Source: Sphaerolaimus hirsutus
Lineage: Eukaryota; Nematoda; Chromadorea; Monhysterida; Sphaerolaimidae
Reading direction: 5' to 3'
Assembly: GCA_964036195.1 (NCBI GenBank)
Contig: OZ038454.1
Coordinates: 2,728,001 to 2,792,000, forward strand
Length of the DNA stretch: 64,000 nucleotides
A program made the translations under genes and the position numbers. Positions 45,908 to 58,400 of the stretch are shown here, in pieces. How positions within the stretch are numbered: position 1 is the stretch's first letter; the number at the start of each line of letters is the position of its first letter. Under the pieces are notes generated by a model. That model was not told where the DNA came from, searched no databases, and worked only from the letters and a program-made list of their open reading frames with translations.

Positions 45908-46375
45908 ACGTAGGCTTATCCCACATCTAAACACATTTAATTTAATCTAACCTAATTTAAGGAATTTCAAAAAAGTCATGATGACACAAGGTAATCAATC
46001 TAATATAACATGTTAGAGTGTTTGAAGGCAATTCGACACCACATGTGTTAAAACATGACAGTTGACAACTATTGAGTGCAGGCAGTGTTATTGAGTACAA
46101 CTTTGATCTGCGAAATCACCGAGTCATCGAAAGTAGCTCTTAATGTAGCACTTTTTTCATCATCAACATTTTTTGCATCCATTATCCACCAAAAATGAAA
46201 AGAATACGCATCAAATATGACAGGCATCCAATTTCTGGGTCAGGATGTGGGATGGGCTTAGATGTGGGATGGGCTTAGATGTGGGATGGGCTTAGATGTG
46301 GGATGGGCTTAGATGTGGGATGGGCTTAGATGTGGGATGGCACAGACCCAACCAAACTATACAGAGTGTGGGACT
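45908..46375. mobile_element. Element N, copy 2, with 17-bp tandem array
   Basis: Inverted relative to copy 1. The 17-bp unit ATGTGGGATGGGCTTAG is repeated about 5.5 times at 46246-46340; copy 1 has about two. Confidence 0.75.
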
Positions 46376-46379
46376 GCTC

Positions 46380-48560
46380 CCAGTGTCTGAACGGATATTT
46401 CTCCAGTGAGGGCGGCCGCATTTATTCTGGAATTAAATCCGAGCCAGAAAATGAAAAGCAAAACACAAACACCAAGAGCTAAATTAAAAAAAGGTATTCC
46501 CAATGCCACATTTTGTGTCTACACACACTAATTTCAACATTTTTTTTAATTTGGAAACTCATAAAAAAGCTTTGAACTTGACCAGTTGTAACTTTACTTT
46601 AGTTGAGTTTACCAGAATGAGTTTTTTCCTGTTAATTGTAGTTGACAGACACCTCATTATGGTAAACTAAATGTGTTCAAAGCTGATGTATTTACGAGTT
46701 TCCAAAATTTTCGAAATTTTGGTAGAAAACTAGTGTGTGTAAAACCTTTACGGCAGGAAAAGCAAACTGCAAGCAAAATAATTTTGTCAAGAAATTCAGA
46801 AACACGTTTGGAGTTTATTGTTGCCACTGAAAATCAATTGACGAAAATTAATGGTAAAAAACATTTAGTTCGGTTACTTAAACACAAATTTGTGAAATAC
46901 GATGAAAATGTTCATGCCCGGGGCCAATTAAGTTAGGTATAGGTAAAGTTGTGGTAAATTATGTGACTACTAAAGTCCTCAATGAAAAGATATGTGAAAG
47001 TTAATTGACTTATTTTAAATTATTGACATTTATTAAACTTTACCTGTAGCTTGCCCCATATGGAAGTTTTCTTATATTTTTCACTCAATTTAGAGAAGAT
47101 TATCAGTGTTTACTGCAACACACCTTCGAATAAGTATTTACAAAAAATTAATAATGTATAAGACAAATAGTGTCAATGAAAAATAAATGTAGTCCCAAAA
47201 TCTAATTCAAAGGTCAATACGTAAATGGAAATTACAAGTAAATATATTTTGGTATGACCATAATCCATCCAATGTAAATACAAATTTGTTAGATAAACTG
47301 GTGGCACATTTAAATGAGAAATCAGGTACCTCATTTTTCATAACAATCTCACAGGGAAACGTGCAGCCCAATATGGCTGCCATTTGTTGTGGGGGTGCCC
47401 ACAACATTTGCCTACATAAATGCCAAGTGGCACCCCATGGCACCCCCGTGTTCTGCTGCTACAGATAAATGAAAAAAATTTGCCAATTCTTTCCTGGAAA
47501 ATATAAATGAGAATTTTCAAAAAAACACACAAAATATGGCTGCGGTAAAGTGTGCAGCCTTTTTTTGGTGTGCTGACAACACAAGTGATGAATACACTTG
47601 TGTTGGTGCTTTTTCAAAAAATAAAAATTCCTTGTGGCTTGCCCAAAGCCATCGTTTGACCCACTGGTAAGTAGGGGGTATATTTTGACCCCCAGCCCAC
47701 TCCCCCACACAAAAATTACCCCCAATATACAGACATGTGCCACGAAGCCATGTCAACAATGATTTTAAACTTTGTGATTACCTAAATTGTGGTTGTAATT
47801 AAAAAACTGTGATTTTTGATTTTCTGGACATGACGTCTTTATTTGTCTGGGCCAGTCACACTAGATACAGGGCACATTGCCCATCGGCCCCTATAGGTTT
47901 TTATCAGATAATTAGTGCCCACATTGAATGGGCACAAGTATTTTGTGATTAGCATCATGACACTGCAGGCGCTGGACGCGCTGTCACGTGAGTGCCCTCT
48001 TTACACAGGGCTGTTTTATCATTTGCTATAAAAAATACATAAGTGCAAAAACGGGGCCCAGACGCAGCCATATGTTGCCCCTGACACTGAGCGAGCCAAT
48101 TCTGGCCACCATGTGCTCCATAAATATCTTGGGATAGTGGATTGTCCACTTTTTCTAACCTATGTTTTTCTCCAAAAATTTTTTTTAATTTGATCAACAA
48201 TGCCATCATTGTGTGGGGCTTCTGGGGTTTCTGAGGGGGTAGAAAAGTTGCACGTACTTACACTCTACCAATGTCAAAAAAACTTTTTTGTCTAAAGTGT
48301 CTAGAAAAAAATTTATTAAAAATATAAATTTCATCGGGAACAAAAATTTCTATGGAATTCTCATTTATATTTTCCAGAAAAAAATGATAAAAAAATTATT
48401 TTCTGCACCAAGGGTGGCCTGAGGGGGGTGCCCCCTAGGGTATATATAGTGAACACTTGGGGTCACCCTCACACAAGATGACAGCCTGACAGCTTTCATG
48501 TGGGATCTGTAAAAGACAATAAAGTGATTTTCTCATTTATATTTTCCACCAGTTTACATT
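46380..48560. other. Gap between the unidentified gene and DPY19; possible decayed element
   Basis: AAACTGGTGG with AAATGAGAA near 47300 and the inverted CCACCAGTTTACATT with TTCTCATTTATATTTTCC near 48540 suggest a diverged inverted-repeat element of about 1.3 kb. No coding sequence. Confidence 0.35.
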
Positions 48561-48596
48561 GCACTTCGAAAATCTATAAATAGATAAACATTTTTA

Positions 48597-48721
48597 TTAG
48601 TCGAGAAATGATACGCGAATACCACATCTGCTCAAAATCGGCCTTCCAAAGGTAATCATTGGAGCTAAGGGATTAATTTTGCCATTTTTTCGCCAATCCC
48701 ACATAAAATTTTGGTAGGATT
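48597..48721 (-). CDS. Unidentified gene, last exon
   Basis: Acceptor GTATGTGCAG, 40 codons and TAA. Encodes SYQNFMWDWRKNGKINPLAP and MITFGRPILSRCGIRVSFLD. An A-family element (48731-49135) ends 10 bases upstream of the acceptor. Confidence 0.55.
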
Positions 48722-51146
48722 CTGCACATACCGTATTACCTCGAATTATCCCCCCTTGAATTAACCCCCCCTGAAAATGGGCTGGGGAAATAATAAACCC
48801 CCCCTCGAAATACCCCCCCCCCTTCGGAATGATGTACGTCATGTACATAATAAATACGTCATGTACGCAATGTACATGATGTATATTACTGTTAATTTGC
48901 ATTGCAGCTACACATAAACTAGTTTGTTGAGCTATCTACGTTTTTATGTCCAAATATATCCTGTTTGGACACATTTATAACCTGTTTTGGGTATGCAAAT
49001 GCCTACTATTTACTACGATCCTTACGAAAATTTCCGACGAAAAAATATAAAAAACCCTCGAATAACCCCCCCCCCCCCCTCAAATTTTGCTGGAAAAATA
49101 ATAAACCCCCATGGGGGTATTTCGAGGTAATACGGTAATTTGCGGTCCGCCGGGTATATGTGCATTTGAACATCCACTAAAATCTGAATTGAAACCAGTT
49201 TCCCAGTTGACAGGCGATGTCACTGTCAACTATGTTTGTATGGCCAATGGTCATTTTTTGAGTTTGGAAAAAATCACACCCAAAGCCCACGAGATAAACG
49301 TTTCTCAACGTAAATTTGTGTTCTATTAATCAGCATCAAGGTTGGCCAATTCCTAGGCAAATGTGGCATTTTAACATATTTACAACCAATCAAGTACACC
49401 TATTTCATATTTACGTAGTTATTTGTGTAGTTCACTCACACTGTTCACCAACGGGCAAATATTTGTCATGGCAAAGCGCCAAGATCCGAGGCGCCACGCT
49501 CCAAACTAGTTGACATCAGAATTAGGGTTCAAACGGGACCGCGGTCCCGGTACCCGGTTCGGCAAAAAGTCGGGACTGGGGTGGTCCCGGTCCCGGTCCC
49601 GACAATCCCAGTCCCGGTCCCGACACCCCAGTCCCGGTCCCGACATTCAAAAATTTCTGGTCCCGGTCCGGTCCCGACCACCCAGTCCCGATCCCGACAT
49701 TGAAAAATTTCTGGTCCCGGTCCCGGTCCCGTTTGAACCCTAATCAGAATTCGTGTCAACTAAATAACCTAGACGTTGGTTAATCACGTGATTTGAACTT
49801 TCCTATGTGAGAGTTTCTGTTAAGTTTGATGAGTTGAATTTTTTGTGTTATTCAGTTGACATTCAGTTGATACGAATTTGCGATGTCAACTTGAGTGGAG
49901 GTCCAAAGCAGCGCCATGTTCCCGGGCGATAGTGCCAAATCTTTTAGCATATTATACGTCAATGCGTGACTAAAATAATTTGCCCTACAGCAAAAGAGAT
50001 GGGAGTCTTTGAATAAGCATAAACTTTTTGAAACTACCATTTCTGGTGCCAATTCCGCCAGTGGCAAGAAAAGCGTTTTTCAAGTCAAGAGACAGGTAAA
50101 TAAACTTTAAAAGTTGAAAAACTTGTCATTCATAAGTTTACTTTTCAATGTGGAATTGGCACCTGATGTGTTCCAGTACATAGAGCAGCAAATGGAACTA
50201 ATTTGTCAAATCCAACAGATTACCCCAATCGAAACGTCAACGTAAAAACGTTTTTGACAAAACGTATAGTAATTTTCGCCCAGGGTATTACTGGGTAATG
50301 AAAAGAGATACGACGTTCAGACAACCATTTATCTGAAAACAACAACAGAAATCTACGGGAAATCGGACAGAAGGTATTTGAATGTGATCACAAAATTTAA
50401 CTTTTCCTAGAAGGTGCTTAAACAATTTTTCACACAAATGTTTTTTGTGTAGAACGAACTTGCAAGTTTTCAAGAGCCCAGAGTTCACCAAAAAGCTGAG
50501 AAAAACCGAATAAAAATCGAACGTAGAACAGTAACAAAAGTTGATCCAAATCAAAGGGCATTGACACTTTGCCAGCGACAACCGAATAATAAAAAATCAT
50601 TTTAAAATGCCTGAATATTTTCAAGGAAGTGCGTATGTCGTGTTTTTGCATATGCAAAACGGAATTTGAAAATGCATAACCGAAACATCTCAGACTTATT
50701 AAACATTGGGTAAGATTGGTGCCACTCTGACTCTATAAAATGCCCCGTAAAATGTGGAATGTCATGCAAAGTTTCCAAAATCATGTAAAATGCCCCGTAA
50801 AATGTTAAATGTCATGCAAAGTGTCTAAAGTTATGCAAAATGTCCTGTAAAATGACAAAAATACGTTTATCATTTTACATGACTTTTGACACTTTGCATT
50901 GACGTCTTAATAAATTTTACAGGGCATTTCACAGAATCTGGGACCGCCCCCATGAGTGATATCTAATAGGAATCCGATGACATTTTTCTTGGAAATCTGA
51001 AACTTTACCCACATGATTTTTGTGTTCACTCACTTCACATAAATTACTGCGGGGCTTTCGAAGTTCGTCACTAATTTTTCATAGGTTACCATCAGTGTGT
51101 AATAATGGGCACACACACGCCAGTTGACATCGACACCAAACGTCAA
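48597..51146 (-). CDS. Unidentified gene, 3' part (four exons in phase)
   Basis: Four segments with splice sites join without a phase conflict: 51034-(51106 or 51146), 49891-49984, 49442-49505 and 48597-48721. The visible product includes MVTYEKLVTNFESPAVIYVK, then ANYFSHALTYNMLKDLALSP, GNMALLWTSTQ, RLGSWRFAMTNICPLVN, QNFMWDWRKNGKINPLAPMI and RCGIRVSFLD-stop. I do not recognise the family. Non-repetitive coding segments, canonical donors and three consecutive phase matches support it. Its 5' end may be the signal-peptide-like exon at 52215-52268, or it may be the 3' end of the coiled-coil gene. Both would join in phase 0. Confidence 0.55.
48731..49135. mobile_element. A-family element beside the last exon of the unidentified gene
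   Basis: CCGTATTACCTCGAATTATCC...TTTCGAGGTAATACGG between TA. Confidence 0.85.
49442..49505 (-). CDS. Unidentified gene, exon c
   Basis: Acceptor GTCAACTAG, which is the other terminal repeat of the same C-family element; donor GAACA|GTGTGA (or AGT|GTGAGT two bases on). Only the first donor keeps phase with the last exon. Confidence 0.45.
49506..49890. mobile_element. C-family element coinciding with an intron of the unidentified gene
   Basis: Inverted ACTAGTTGACATCAGAATT...CGAATTTGCGATGTCAACTT ends. The hAT-like element 49523-49742 is nested with duplication ATCAGAAT. Its terminal repeats supply the GT and AG of the inferred intron. Confidence 0.6.
49523..49742. mobile_element. hAT-like TAGGGTTCAAAC element, GGTCCC core
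   Basis: TAGGGTTCAAACGGG...GTTTGAACCCTA ends, perfect 8-bp duplication ATCAGAAT. The body is GGTCCC/CCGGTCCCG repeats. Nested in a C-family element. Confidence 0.85.
49891..49984 (-). CDS. Unidentified gene, exon b
   Basis: Acceptor CTTTTGCTGTAG, one base completing Lys, then 31 codons to ACTCAA|GTTGAC. The donor GT is part of the terminal repeat of a C-family element. Confidence 0.5.
50719..50950. repeat. B-family palindrome
   Basis: GGTGCCACTCTGACTCTATA...CACAGAATCTGGGACCGCCC with TGCCCCGTAAAATGT words. Confidence 0.7.
51034..51146 (-). CDS. Unidentified gene, exon a
   Basis: Donor GTGAA|GTGAGT, phase 2. The unique part (up to about 51106) encodes HYYTLMVTYEKLVTNFE and SPAVIYVK. No AG lies at the element border. 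The nearest usable acceptor is CACCAG inside the C-family element 51107-51269. Using it gives an open phase-0 extension, made possible because the usual TAG in that terminal repeat is TGG here. Confidence 0.45.
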
Positions 51147-51269
51147 CTGGTGCCGATCCCGATTCAAAGCTTGCTGACGAGCCGACGAACGAAGTTTAAA
51201 CGCAAGCTTTAAATTGGGAACGGAACCAGTGGAAATTTGGTGTCGATGTCAACTAGCGTGTGTGGGGCC
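51107..51269. mobile_element. C-family element beside exon a of the unidentified gene
   Basis: GGGCACACACACGCCAGTTG...CAACTAGCGTGTGTGGGGCC. Flanking AATG on both sides is a possible 4-bp target duplication. Confidence 0.78.
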
Positions 51270-51355
51270 AATGTTCAAGTGTAGAGATGTTTCGTACGCC
51301 GGTTACCATTTTAAGCGGCTGGTTTTGCATACGTTTATATGCGTACCTCTGCATA

Positions 51356-51517
51356 GGCCCCACACACACTAGTTGACATCGACACCAAATGTCAACTGGT
51401 TCCATTCCTAATTCAAAGATTGCATTTGAACGTCGTTCGTCCACCCGTCAGCAAGCTCTGAATCGGGATCGGCACCAGTTGACATTTGGTGTCAATGTCA
51501 ACTAGCGTGCGGGGGCC
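51356..51517. mobile_element. C-family element
   Basis: GGCCCCACACACACTAGTTGAC...CTAGCGTGCGGGGGCC; CATA on both sides. Confidence 0.8.
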
Positions 51518-52022
51518 CATACTTACTTATCACCGCCGACATTTGTTGCACTTTCAGTGATGTAAAATGATGTAAAAAGCGCCGCAAGTTTGGCGTCAAG
51601 TGCCATGGCGCTTTTACATCATTAAAAACAACATCAAAATCACTCCACTGACCGTATCAAACATGATAACAAATTCAGACAAGACCACACAACTCACGTG
51701 GAACAAGTAAAGGTCCAATAATTATCAATATACTCAAACTGATTCAACTATAGTTGACAGAGACCAAAAATGAGGCATTTCCGTCAACTCAAATGTAGTC
51801 ATTACGAATTTTAGTTGACGGATGGTAAACAGTGCGCGCAAACATCTTATTGGGTGTACTGAGCACACGCAAACACACTGCACTGAAATTTTTGCGATTT
51901 TGTGCAATGAGATAAACTCTAAAGTGATGTCGCATGCCCAGTTAACCAAATATTCGACCGTTTAATTTTCTACACAAAAATAACCAATTATCAATTTTTT
52001 GCGAGCGTCGGATAAGTTGCAT

Positions 52023-52150
52023 TTATTCGAGGTGAATTACGCCCAAATTTTTTTTTAAGTTTATTTTCGCTGCCTCGTTGCACTTTTGCCCGCGTCGCCG
52101 GTGGGCGTGGCCTGGAAAAAAAAATTCGTCGGTGTTTCGAGGAAATACGG
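52023..52150. mobile_element. A-family fragment
   Basis: TTATTCGAGGTGAATTAC at the left (truncated), GTTTCGAGGAAATACGG at the right. Confidence 0.6.
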
Positions 52151-52214
52151 TACAATAATTCTGATGAAGCAATGAATAATAATTTCCAATGTAAATAATT
52201 ATATTCCTCAATAC

Positions 52215-52268
52215 CGCAAAAGTCGACCCCCTTAATGAAACGACAAAAAACACTACCAAAACACGCAT
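52215..52268 (-). CDS. Possible signal-peptide first exon
   Basis: ATG followed by RVLVVFFVVSLRGSTFA, which resembles a secretion signal with a cleavable end, then a GCG|GTATTG donor in phase 0 that could join exon 51034-51146. The same DNA read in another frame from CTTGCAG (52278) is also open, so this is one of two readings. Confidence 0.3.
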
Positions 52269-52285
52269 AATCCGCGGTCTGCAAG

Positions 52286-52411
52286 CTAAGCACTTCTCTG
52301 GATGAAACACTCCATCGTGACGCAATCGTTGATAACATAAAAATTGTTCCAAAAGGAAAAATAAATTGCGGACAAAAGACGTTGCTTATATTTACTAGAC
52401 TCCGCCTTTTT
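52286..52411 (-). CDS. Possible last exon of the coiled-coil gene
   Basis: In phase 0 after CATAACAAG, 41 codons and TAG: KKAESSKYKQRLLSAIYFSF and onwards. The polypyrimidine tract is poor. The rival reading is an exon starting at CTTGCAG near 52278. Confidence 0.3.
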   Translation of the reverse strand, partial: KKAESSKYKQRLLSAIYFSFWNNFYVINDCVTMECFIQRSA

Positions 52412-55400
52412 CTTGTTATGGGGAAGCGCGCGCACGAATATCGCGTTGAAGACATAAGTATGTGCGGATGCATAGTGTGCGGTCGCTTACCTCAGCGGCA
52501 CTATCGGGAGTCTCGTCCAATTTCCGCCTCCTAGAACGACTGGCCGCGCCGCCGCTAATTGGCGCGATGCGCAACCGACGAATGTTTGGCGTTCGACTGG
52601 CGTTGGCGCCCATCGTTGGCGTGGCTGTTGGCACGGCGCCAACCAGTGAAGTCGTCGTCGACAGAATTAAACTGGCCGCTGTGGTGCCTGGAGGATTGTT
52701 TGAGGGTGAACGGTGGTGGAAAGTGTGATTAAATGTGTGAACGACTTATTTGCGATTTGTGTAGGATCCACTTCTAATTTTACTTCGTTTATAAATTTGT
52801 ACTTCTCGTTTACTAAAATACTCATATAAATTTTTACTTATCACTTCTAATTTTTTACTCAACTCGCGGAACTGGCCCCGGGCCAATAACCCCCCAATTT
52901 GGCACACAGCCAACGCAACTCACTTATATTCTGCACGACTGCAGCGGCGTTTCCGAGAGGCGAGTGGGCACTTTCGGAGACGTGCGCGTGGGAAGTCATG
53001 TGAGGCGAGTTGCGGAAATAACTGCCCATGGCCGTGATCCCGTCGGCCGCTATGGCTTTCGCCCGGCGACCGGGTCTGCAATTGGGATGGAAATTAGATT
53101 TTTGGATTTATTTTGAGTAATAAGTGATAAGTGATAAGATGTTGAAAATGAGCAGTGAGTAAAGCGTGGGACAGTACAGTAAAGTGTCAAGTCAAGTTTC
53201 AAACGTCACTTAAAATAAAACACAAAAGAATTTATAACTGAACTTTTGACATTTTGCATGTCAATTGACAAATAAAATTAAAACTCCAACTCAAAACATG
53301 TCTTACCTGCCCGAGCTGGAGGCGGACGACAGGTCCAGCGAGCCCGCATCCGAGCCCACCGACGACAAATCCAGCGGCCAGTTGCTTGATGGAGACGTGG
53401 CTGCAAAGCGTTTAGAGTTGTTTAAAAAACGTTATTTGTAAAATGCTTGGTCCACTCGCGGCACTGGTGCCAGATAGGTCGCTACAATCAAACCTCCATT
53501 TAAACTACAAAATTTTACTCATTAAAAAAACCCAACCCACCATTAACGGCCACCCCTCTAGGGGACTTGGTCCTGGCTTTTTTCTTGGGACTGGACGCTG
53601 GGGGCGGAAGCGGCTGCGCGCCGCTGGCGTCGAGCGCGTTCAGCACGGAGTCGTTGGCGAGCGAGCTGTCGGTGGACAACGCGCTGTACGCTACCTGTTG
53701 ACGTGGGGGAGGGGGAGGTTGAAGGTTGAAGGTTTTGGTCTAATGGGGAGGGTGAGCCCTCCCCGAATGTGTACAGCTTTCGTTGTTGATAGATAGTGAA
53801 TTTTTGTTTACAATAACCGAAATCGTCCATTACGGTCCAAACGGGATCCCGATCCCGAAAAATTCCGGGTTTTTTGGTCTCGAACCCGAAATTTGAAAAT
53901 CGTAATCCCGATCCAGGTCCCGATATGTCAATCCCATTTGAACCCTATCGCCCATCTAAAAATTTATCTATTAAATACCTTTATTGAATCCATTATGAGC
54001 GTTTTTCCCAAATATTCTTCCAAAGTAGCTGAATTTTGCGACTTATATTTAGGCATTTTATATTTAACAACCTCTCTAACAACGCGCTTGAGTAACACGG
54101 GCTTTTCGTGCTATTTTAACCGATAGAGCCCTCGGTAATAAAAGTTGGAATAGAAGTTTTGGAAATGAATTTCGTTTTTTTCCTTCAAATCTACTCGCCC
54201 ATCGTTCAAAAATCTACCCTTAGTAAACCAACCGCAAAGGGCAGCTGCTTAGGTTCTTTTCTTCCCCTGGCTCCGCCTTTTTTCCCGGCCCCGCCTTTTC
54301 TGGCACTCTTCCCCTTTTTCCTACCCCCATCAGCGGGCGTAGCCGCCAAAGTGGGCGGAGTTTCGTCGATTTGCAGTTTGTCTTCTGCTTCGCTGTCGCT
54401 GGCGGCCAGGCCGGCCGTTTCCGTCGGTATGGTGCGCGGCAGCTGGGAGTGAGGGGAAAGTCTCAATTTTTGGATTTTGAGATTTTTTTGGCTGATGTCG
54501 TTTGAATTTGTGGAAATTCGAAAAAATAAATTTGATATTATTTGTGCTCAGCATGTTTTATCATAATGTAAAAAAACGTTTATCGAGGATTTACAAACAC
54601 TTCACAAGCCTAGATTTCAACCGAAACACATCTGAGTTTACAGGAATGAGTTTTTTCAAACCCCATCAAATGTAGTTGATCAACACCTAATTCCAGTAAA
54701 CTCGACTGTCATTCAAAGTCGATTTTTGAGTTGACTAAATTTTCAGTTCACCGGCCGTCAACTAAAAACTGTGCGCAGCACCATCACACCGACCTTTTTC
54801 TTCCTAGCCGAGATCAACTTGTCACTAGAAGCGGGCATTTCATTAATCAATCTACTCTGCGCCGCGGTGCGAGCGTGCTGTTGCCCAGAGAGCAGAGAGG
54901 CGCCTGGACCAGCTGGCTGCTCAGTGGATGCGGGGGGTTGGGGGGTTAGCGCGCGGATAGCTGCCTGTGGGGGGGGGGGTTGAAAGTACTTGTTGAACTT
55001 TTTTTAAAGTAAACGTAAATGTAGAGTATGTTATTTTTACTCACCTCTGAGTACAGAAAACGTAAAGTAAACATTTTGAATTTTACTTTTGAGTAAACGC
55101 GAGTAAAATACTTTTTCAAGGAAAACGTAAAAGTGAGTATTTCTGATGCATTTAGCATCAATTTTCACTCAAAATAACGAATTTTCATACCTTTTCCCCA
55201 TTTTCAGCTAGTTTTGCCATGACATTGCTTATATACCCATTTTTGGTTATTTTCCCGTATTTTTAGCTTATTCAACTTGCCATACTTTCTGTGCCTTTAA
55301 AAAGCCTATATAAAAGCGTCTATGAAATACGTTTTCTGTACTCCAGTACTTCAAAAAGTACCCGGAATTAATAGCCATAACAAATGTTCAAAATGTCATG

Positions 55401-58400
55401 ACATCCAAATGTCAAAAAACTATCCAAATCCCCGCAAAACCGACCCTAGTCGTTCTAGTCATCCTGCCCCCAGTAGTCTGGGGTATGGGCGGTTTATTAG
55501 CACTTTTGCCTTTCGTCCGCTTGGTGGTACTTTGCAGCGGCGGGGCGGGCACAGAATCCGCATCCTCCAGCTGCTCTTGTTCCTGCCCGAGCTGTTCACC
55601 GGCCTGTTCGTGTCCGGCGTCCTCGACGAGCGCTGATTGGTCGGCATTTGTGTGTGCATCTGCATTTTCGACCGATAGTCGCGACGACGATCGGCCTGGG
55701 TTTGAAGGATTAGAATAGGGATGGAGAACAAAAATTCGATTGTTATTTTTTAACTATTTTAGGAAAAATCTAAACTAGGAGTCATTTTGGAAATTTTTAC
55801 ACTTTTTTCCAGACGGTTTACTATCTTTATTGAGAAGTGATTTTCAGTTTTAAGATATTTTCTCGTATTTACTTGCCAGCAAATAAAAAAATTTATATTT
55901 ATCACCACTATAACACCACTATTTATCACCACGAAATGAAACTGCGCGACACTATGACGAAACTGCACGACACTGTGACGTAAGTGCACAAAACAAATGT
56001 CTACAAAACCAAATTCCACACCTTTCTTCGATGGACTCATACTGGCAGACGACCGGCGGCCCTTCCCCTTGCCTTTTTTAGTTTTTTTCCGCGCATCGCT
56101 GCTCGCTTGCATTTCGTCATTTGCCATTTCTAAATCGTTCACTTTTTCCGCACTTTCCGCGGCGTTTTTCACGTCGGTTTCATTATTTTCCGGCTCTTGG
56201 ATAGATTTTTTACTTTCCAATTGTTCGGAGAGATCGCGGATTACCCGCTGGGATTTGTCCAATTCCGCCATATTTTCGTCGAGTTTGTTCTGCGGATTGG
56301 AATTGATTTTGAGTTGTTTTTTTTACAGTTGGGTTTAAAAGTTTACAGTTCAAACATTGGGGTTTTGAAAAAGATTCGGGTCTGATATCGGGTTACAATT
56401 TAGTAAACCTAAAAATTTGTTAAACTCATAAATCAACTACAAATTGCATTTGAATTTACTGGAATTGGACTTTAGTGCTCGTCATTGACGGTGAGTAAAG
56501 ATAACTAATTCCAGTAAACTCAGTTGCGTTCCAGGCTGATCAATAAAATTTCGTCGGTAAACTAGTGTGTGCAGTGACTTTGGCCCTACCCACACTAGTT
56601 GACAACGACACCAAATATGAACTGGTTCCCAACCCAATTCAGAGCTTGCTGACGAGTAACATAACGAAATGTACTACGTTATTGTATTCTAATTAGGGTT
56701 GGAAAAAAACGTTTTTTTAACTCGATGTTGTTTTTAAAAAAAACGTTTTTTTTAAATAAAAAACGTTTTTTTTTTAAAAGTTCCCAGATATGACCTTGTG
56801 TCAACATATATAGGTATATCAGAGAGTGGCAATACTCTGTGATGTTATATATGACCATATAATGGCTGTGGAGCCATGGGATAGCATTATAAGTGGTGAT
56901 TTGTGTCAAAAATATCCATTTTTCGTTGACATATCGTTCGTATATCGCCTTATAGTCGAATGTTCGTGACTTCAGGTAAAGTTTGGCACGGAATAGTGAT
57001 CAAACAAGGTTATAAAAGGAGGTTGTTACTTTGGGAGTGAAGTTACACACTGTGGAGGTACATGGAAGCACATTACCGCAATATTATATAGTACAGCAAC
57101 ATATGACGGCTTATTAACCCATGGTAGCACATAGAAATGGATACTTTGGTACTAAAAATGCCACAAAACCAATGAAAACAACCAGCAATGTCAATTTGTG
57201 TGTGAAAATGCGCGCTTGCGCGCAAAAATTTTGCAAAATACCTAGTGCTTAGTACTAAAAATTTCGGCCGATTTTTAAAAAACAAAAACATTTCGGACGT
57301 CATGTTTTTTAAAAAAAACGTTTAAAAAAAACATCAGCCAACCCTAATTCTAATACACATACATTTATTTACTTCATCCCAGTCTTGTATTTAGTATTTA
57401 CAAAGACATATCTGGCGCAATATTCTTCTCAACACTACAGCTTCATTCGCAACATGATTCAACACTCTTGCATTTGAAATTAGTTCGTCAGCTCGTGGAC
57501 AAGCTTTGAATTGGGATGGGAACCAGTTGACATTTGGTGCTCTCGTCAACTCGTGTGCAGGTTTTTTTCCACACAAACTCACATGGTACTGGAGCAATTC
57601 AGCTTCGAGTGCCTTCAACTTTCTACTCAACACGCCCATTTCCTGTTTGTGTTGGTCCTCTGCAGCGCGCAAACTTGCTTCTAAATCGTCACGCTTTTTT
57701 ATCTCGGCTTTCTGTGTGTTTTTAATTTCAATTTAAAAAGTTGCGAAATAAATTGATTGAAATATCGATTTGAACATATGAAGGGTGTGCTTCTAAAAGT
57801 ACCGATCTACAAATTTTTCAAATTTGAGTTAGGACCATTTTTGGTGTCCCCATAAAAATGCGCTTCAAAAATATATATAATATGTGGGGGGAGCGAAATT
57901 CAATTTTGAGATATGGGGGGTCGAAAAAAGAAAAAAAATCGCAAAATACAGTTTTTGAAATTTTAAAAGTACCGATCTACAAGCTTTTTCAGCTTTTGTT
58001 TCTTTAAAAGTACCGATCTGCACACTTATTCAAAATTGTTCTTTTAAATGTACTGATCTGCACATTATTTTTTGTGCTTCTAAAAGTACCGATGTCAGAT
58101 CATTTTCCTGTTGCGCAAAAACTCATTTTGTGCTTTTTTATTATGGGTAAAAGTACCGATCTACATCTATCTGATGTTGTGCTTTAATAAATACCGATCT
58201 ACACGCTATTACCAATTTGTTCCTTGAAAATGTACTGTACTACAAAAATACAATTCCCTAAATTTTATATAGCTAGTGTTATGTGTATAATCAATGATTA
58301 TACCCATGCACGTGGATACCCAACAATATGGTCGAAATACCCATACCCAAAATTCCCATACCCAATACCCATGTATGGGTATTGCATGCTCCAAACTTTC

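Noticed and set aside
46240..46345. Short direct repeats considered as a CRISPR array
   Set aside because: The 17-bp units are head-to-tail with no spacers, in an animal genome; simple tandem repeat.
49510..49759. Pro/Arg/Ser-rich open frames on both strands
   Set aside because: Translation of GGTCCC repeats in element 49523-49742.
57391..57672. 93-codon frame containing coiled-coil sequence
   Set aside because: Only 57583-57711 is exon; the frame continues into a C-type repeat past the GTGAGT donor.
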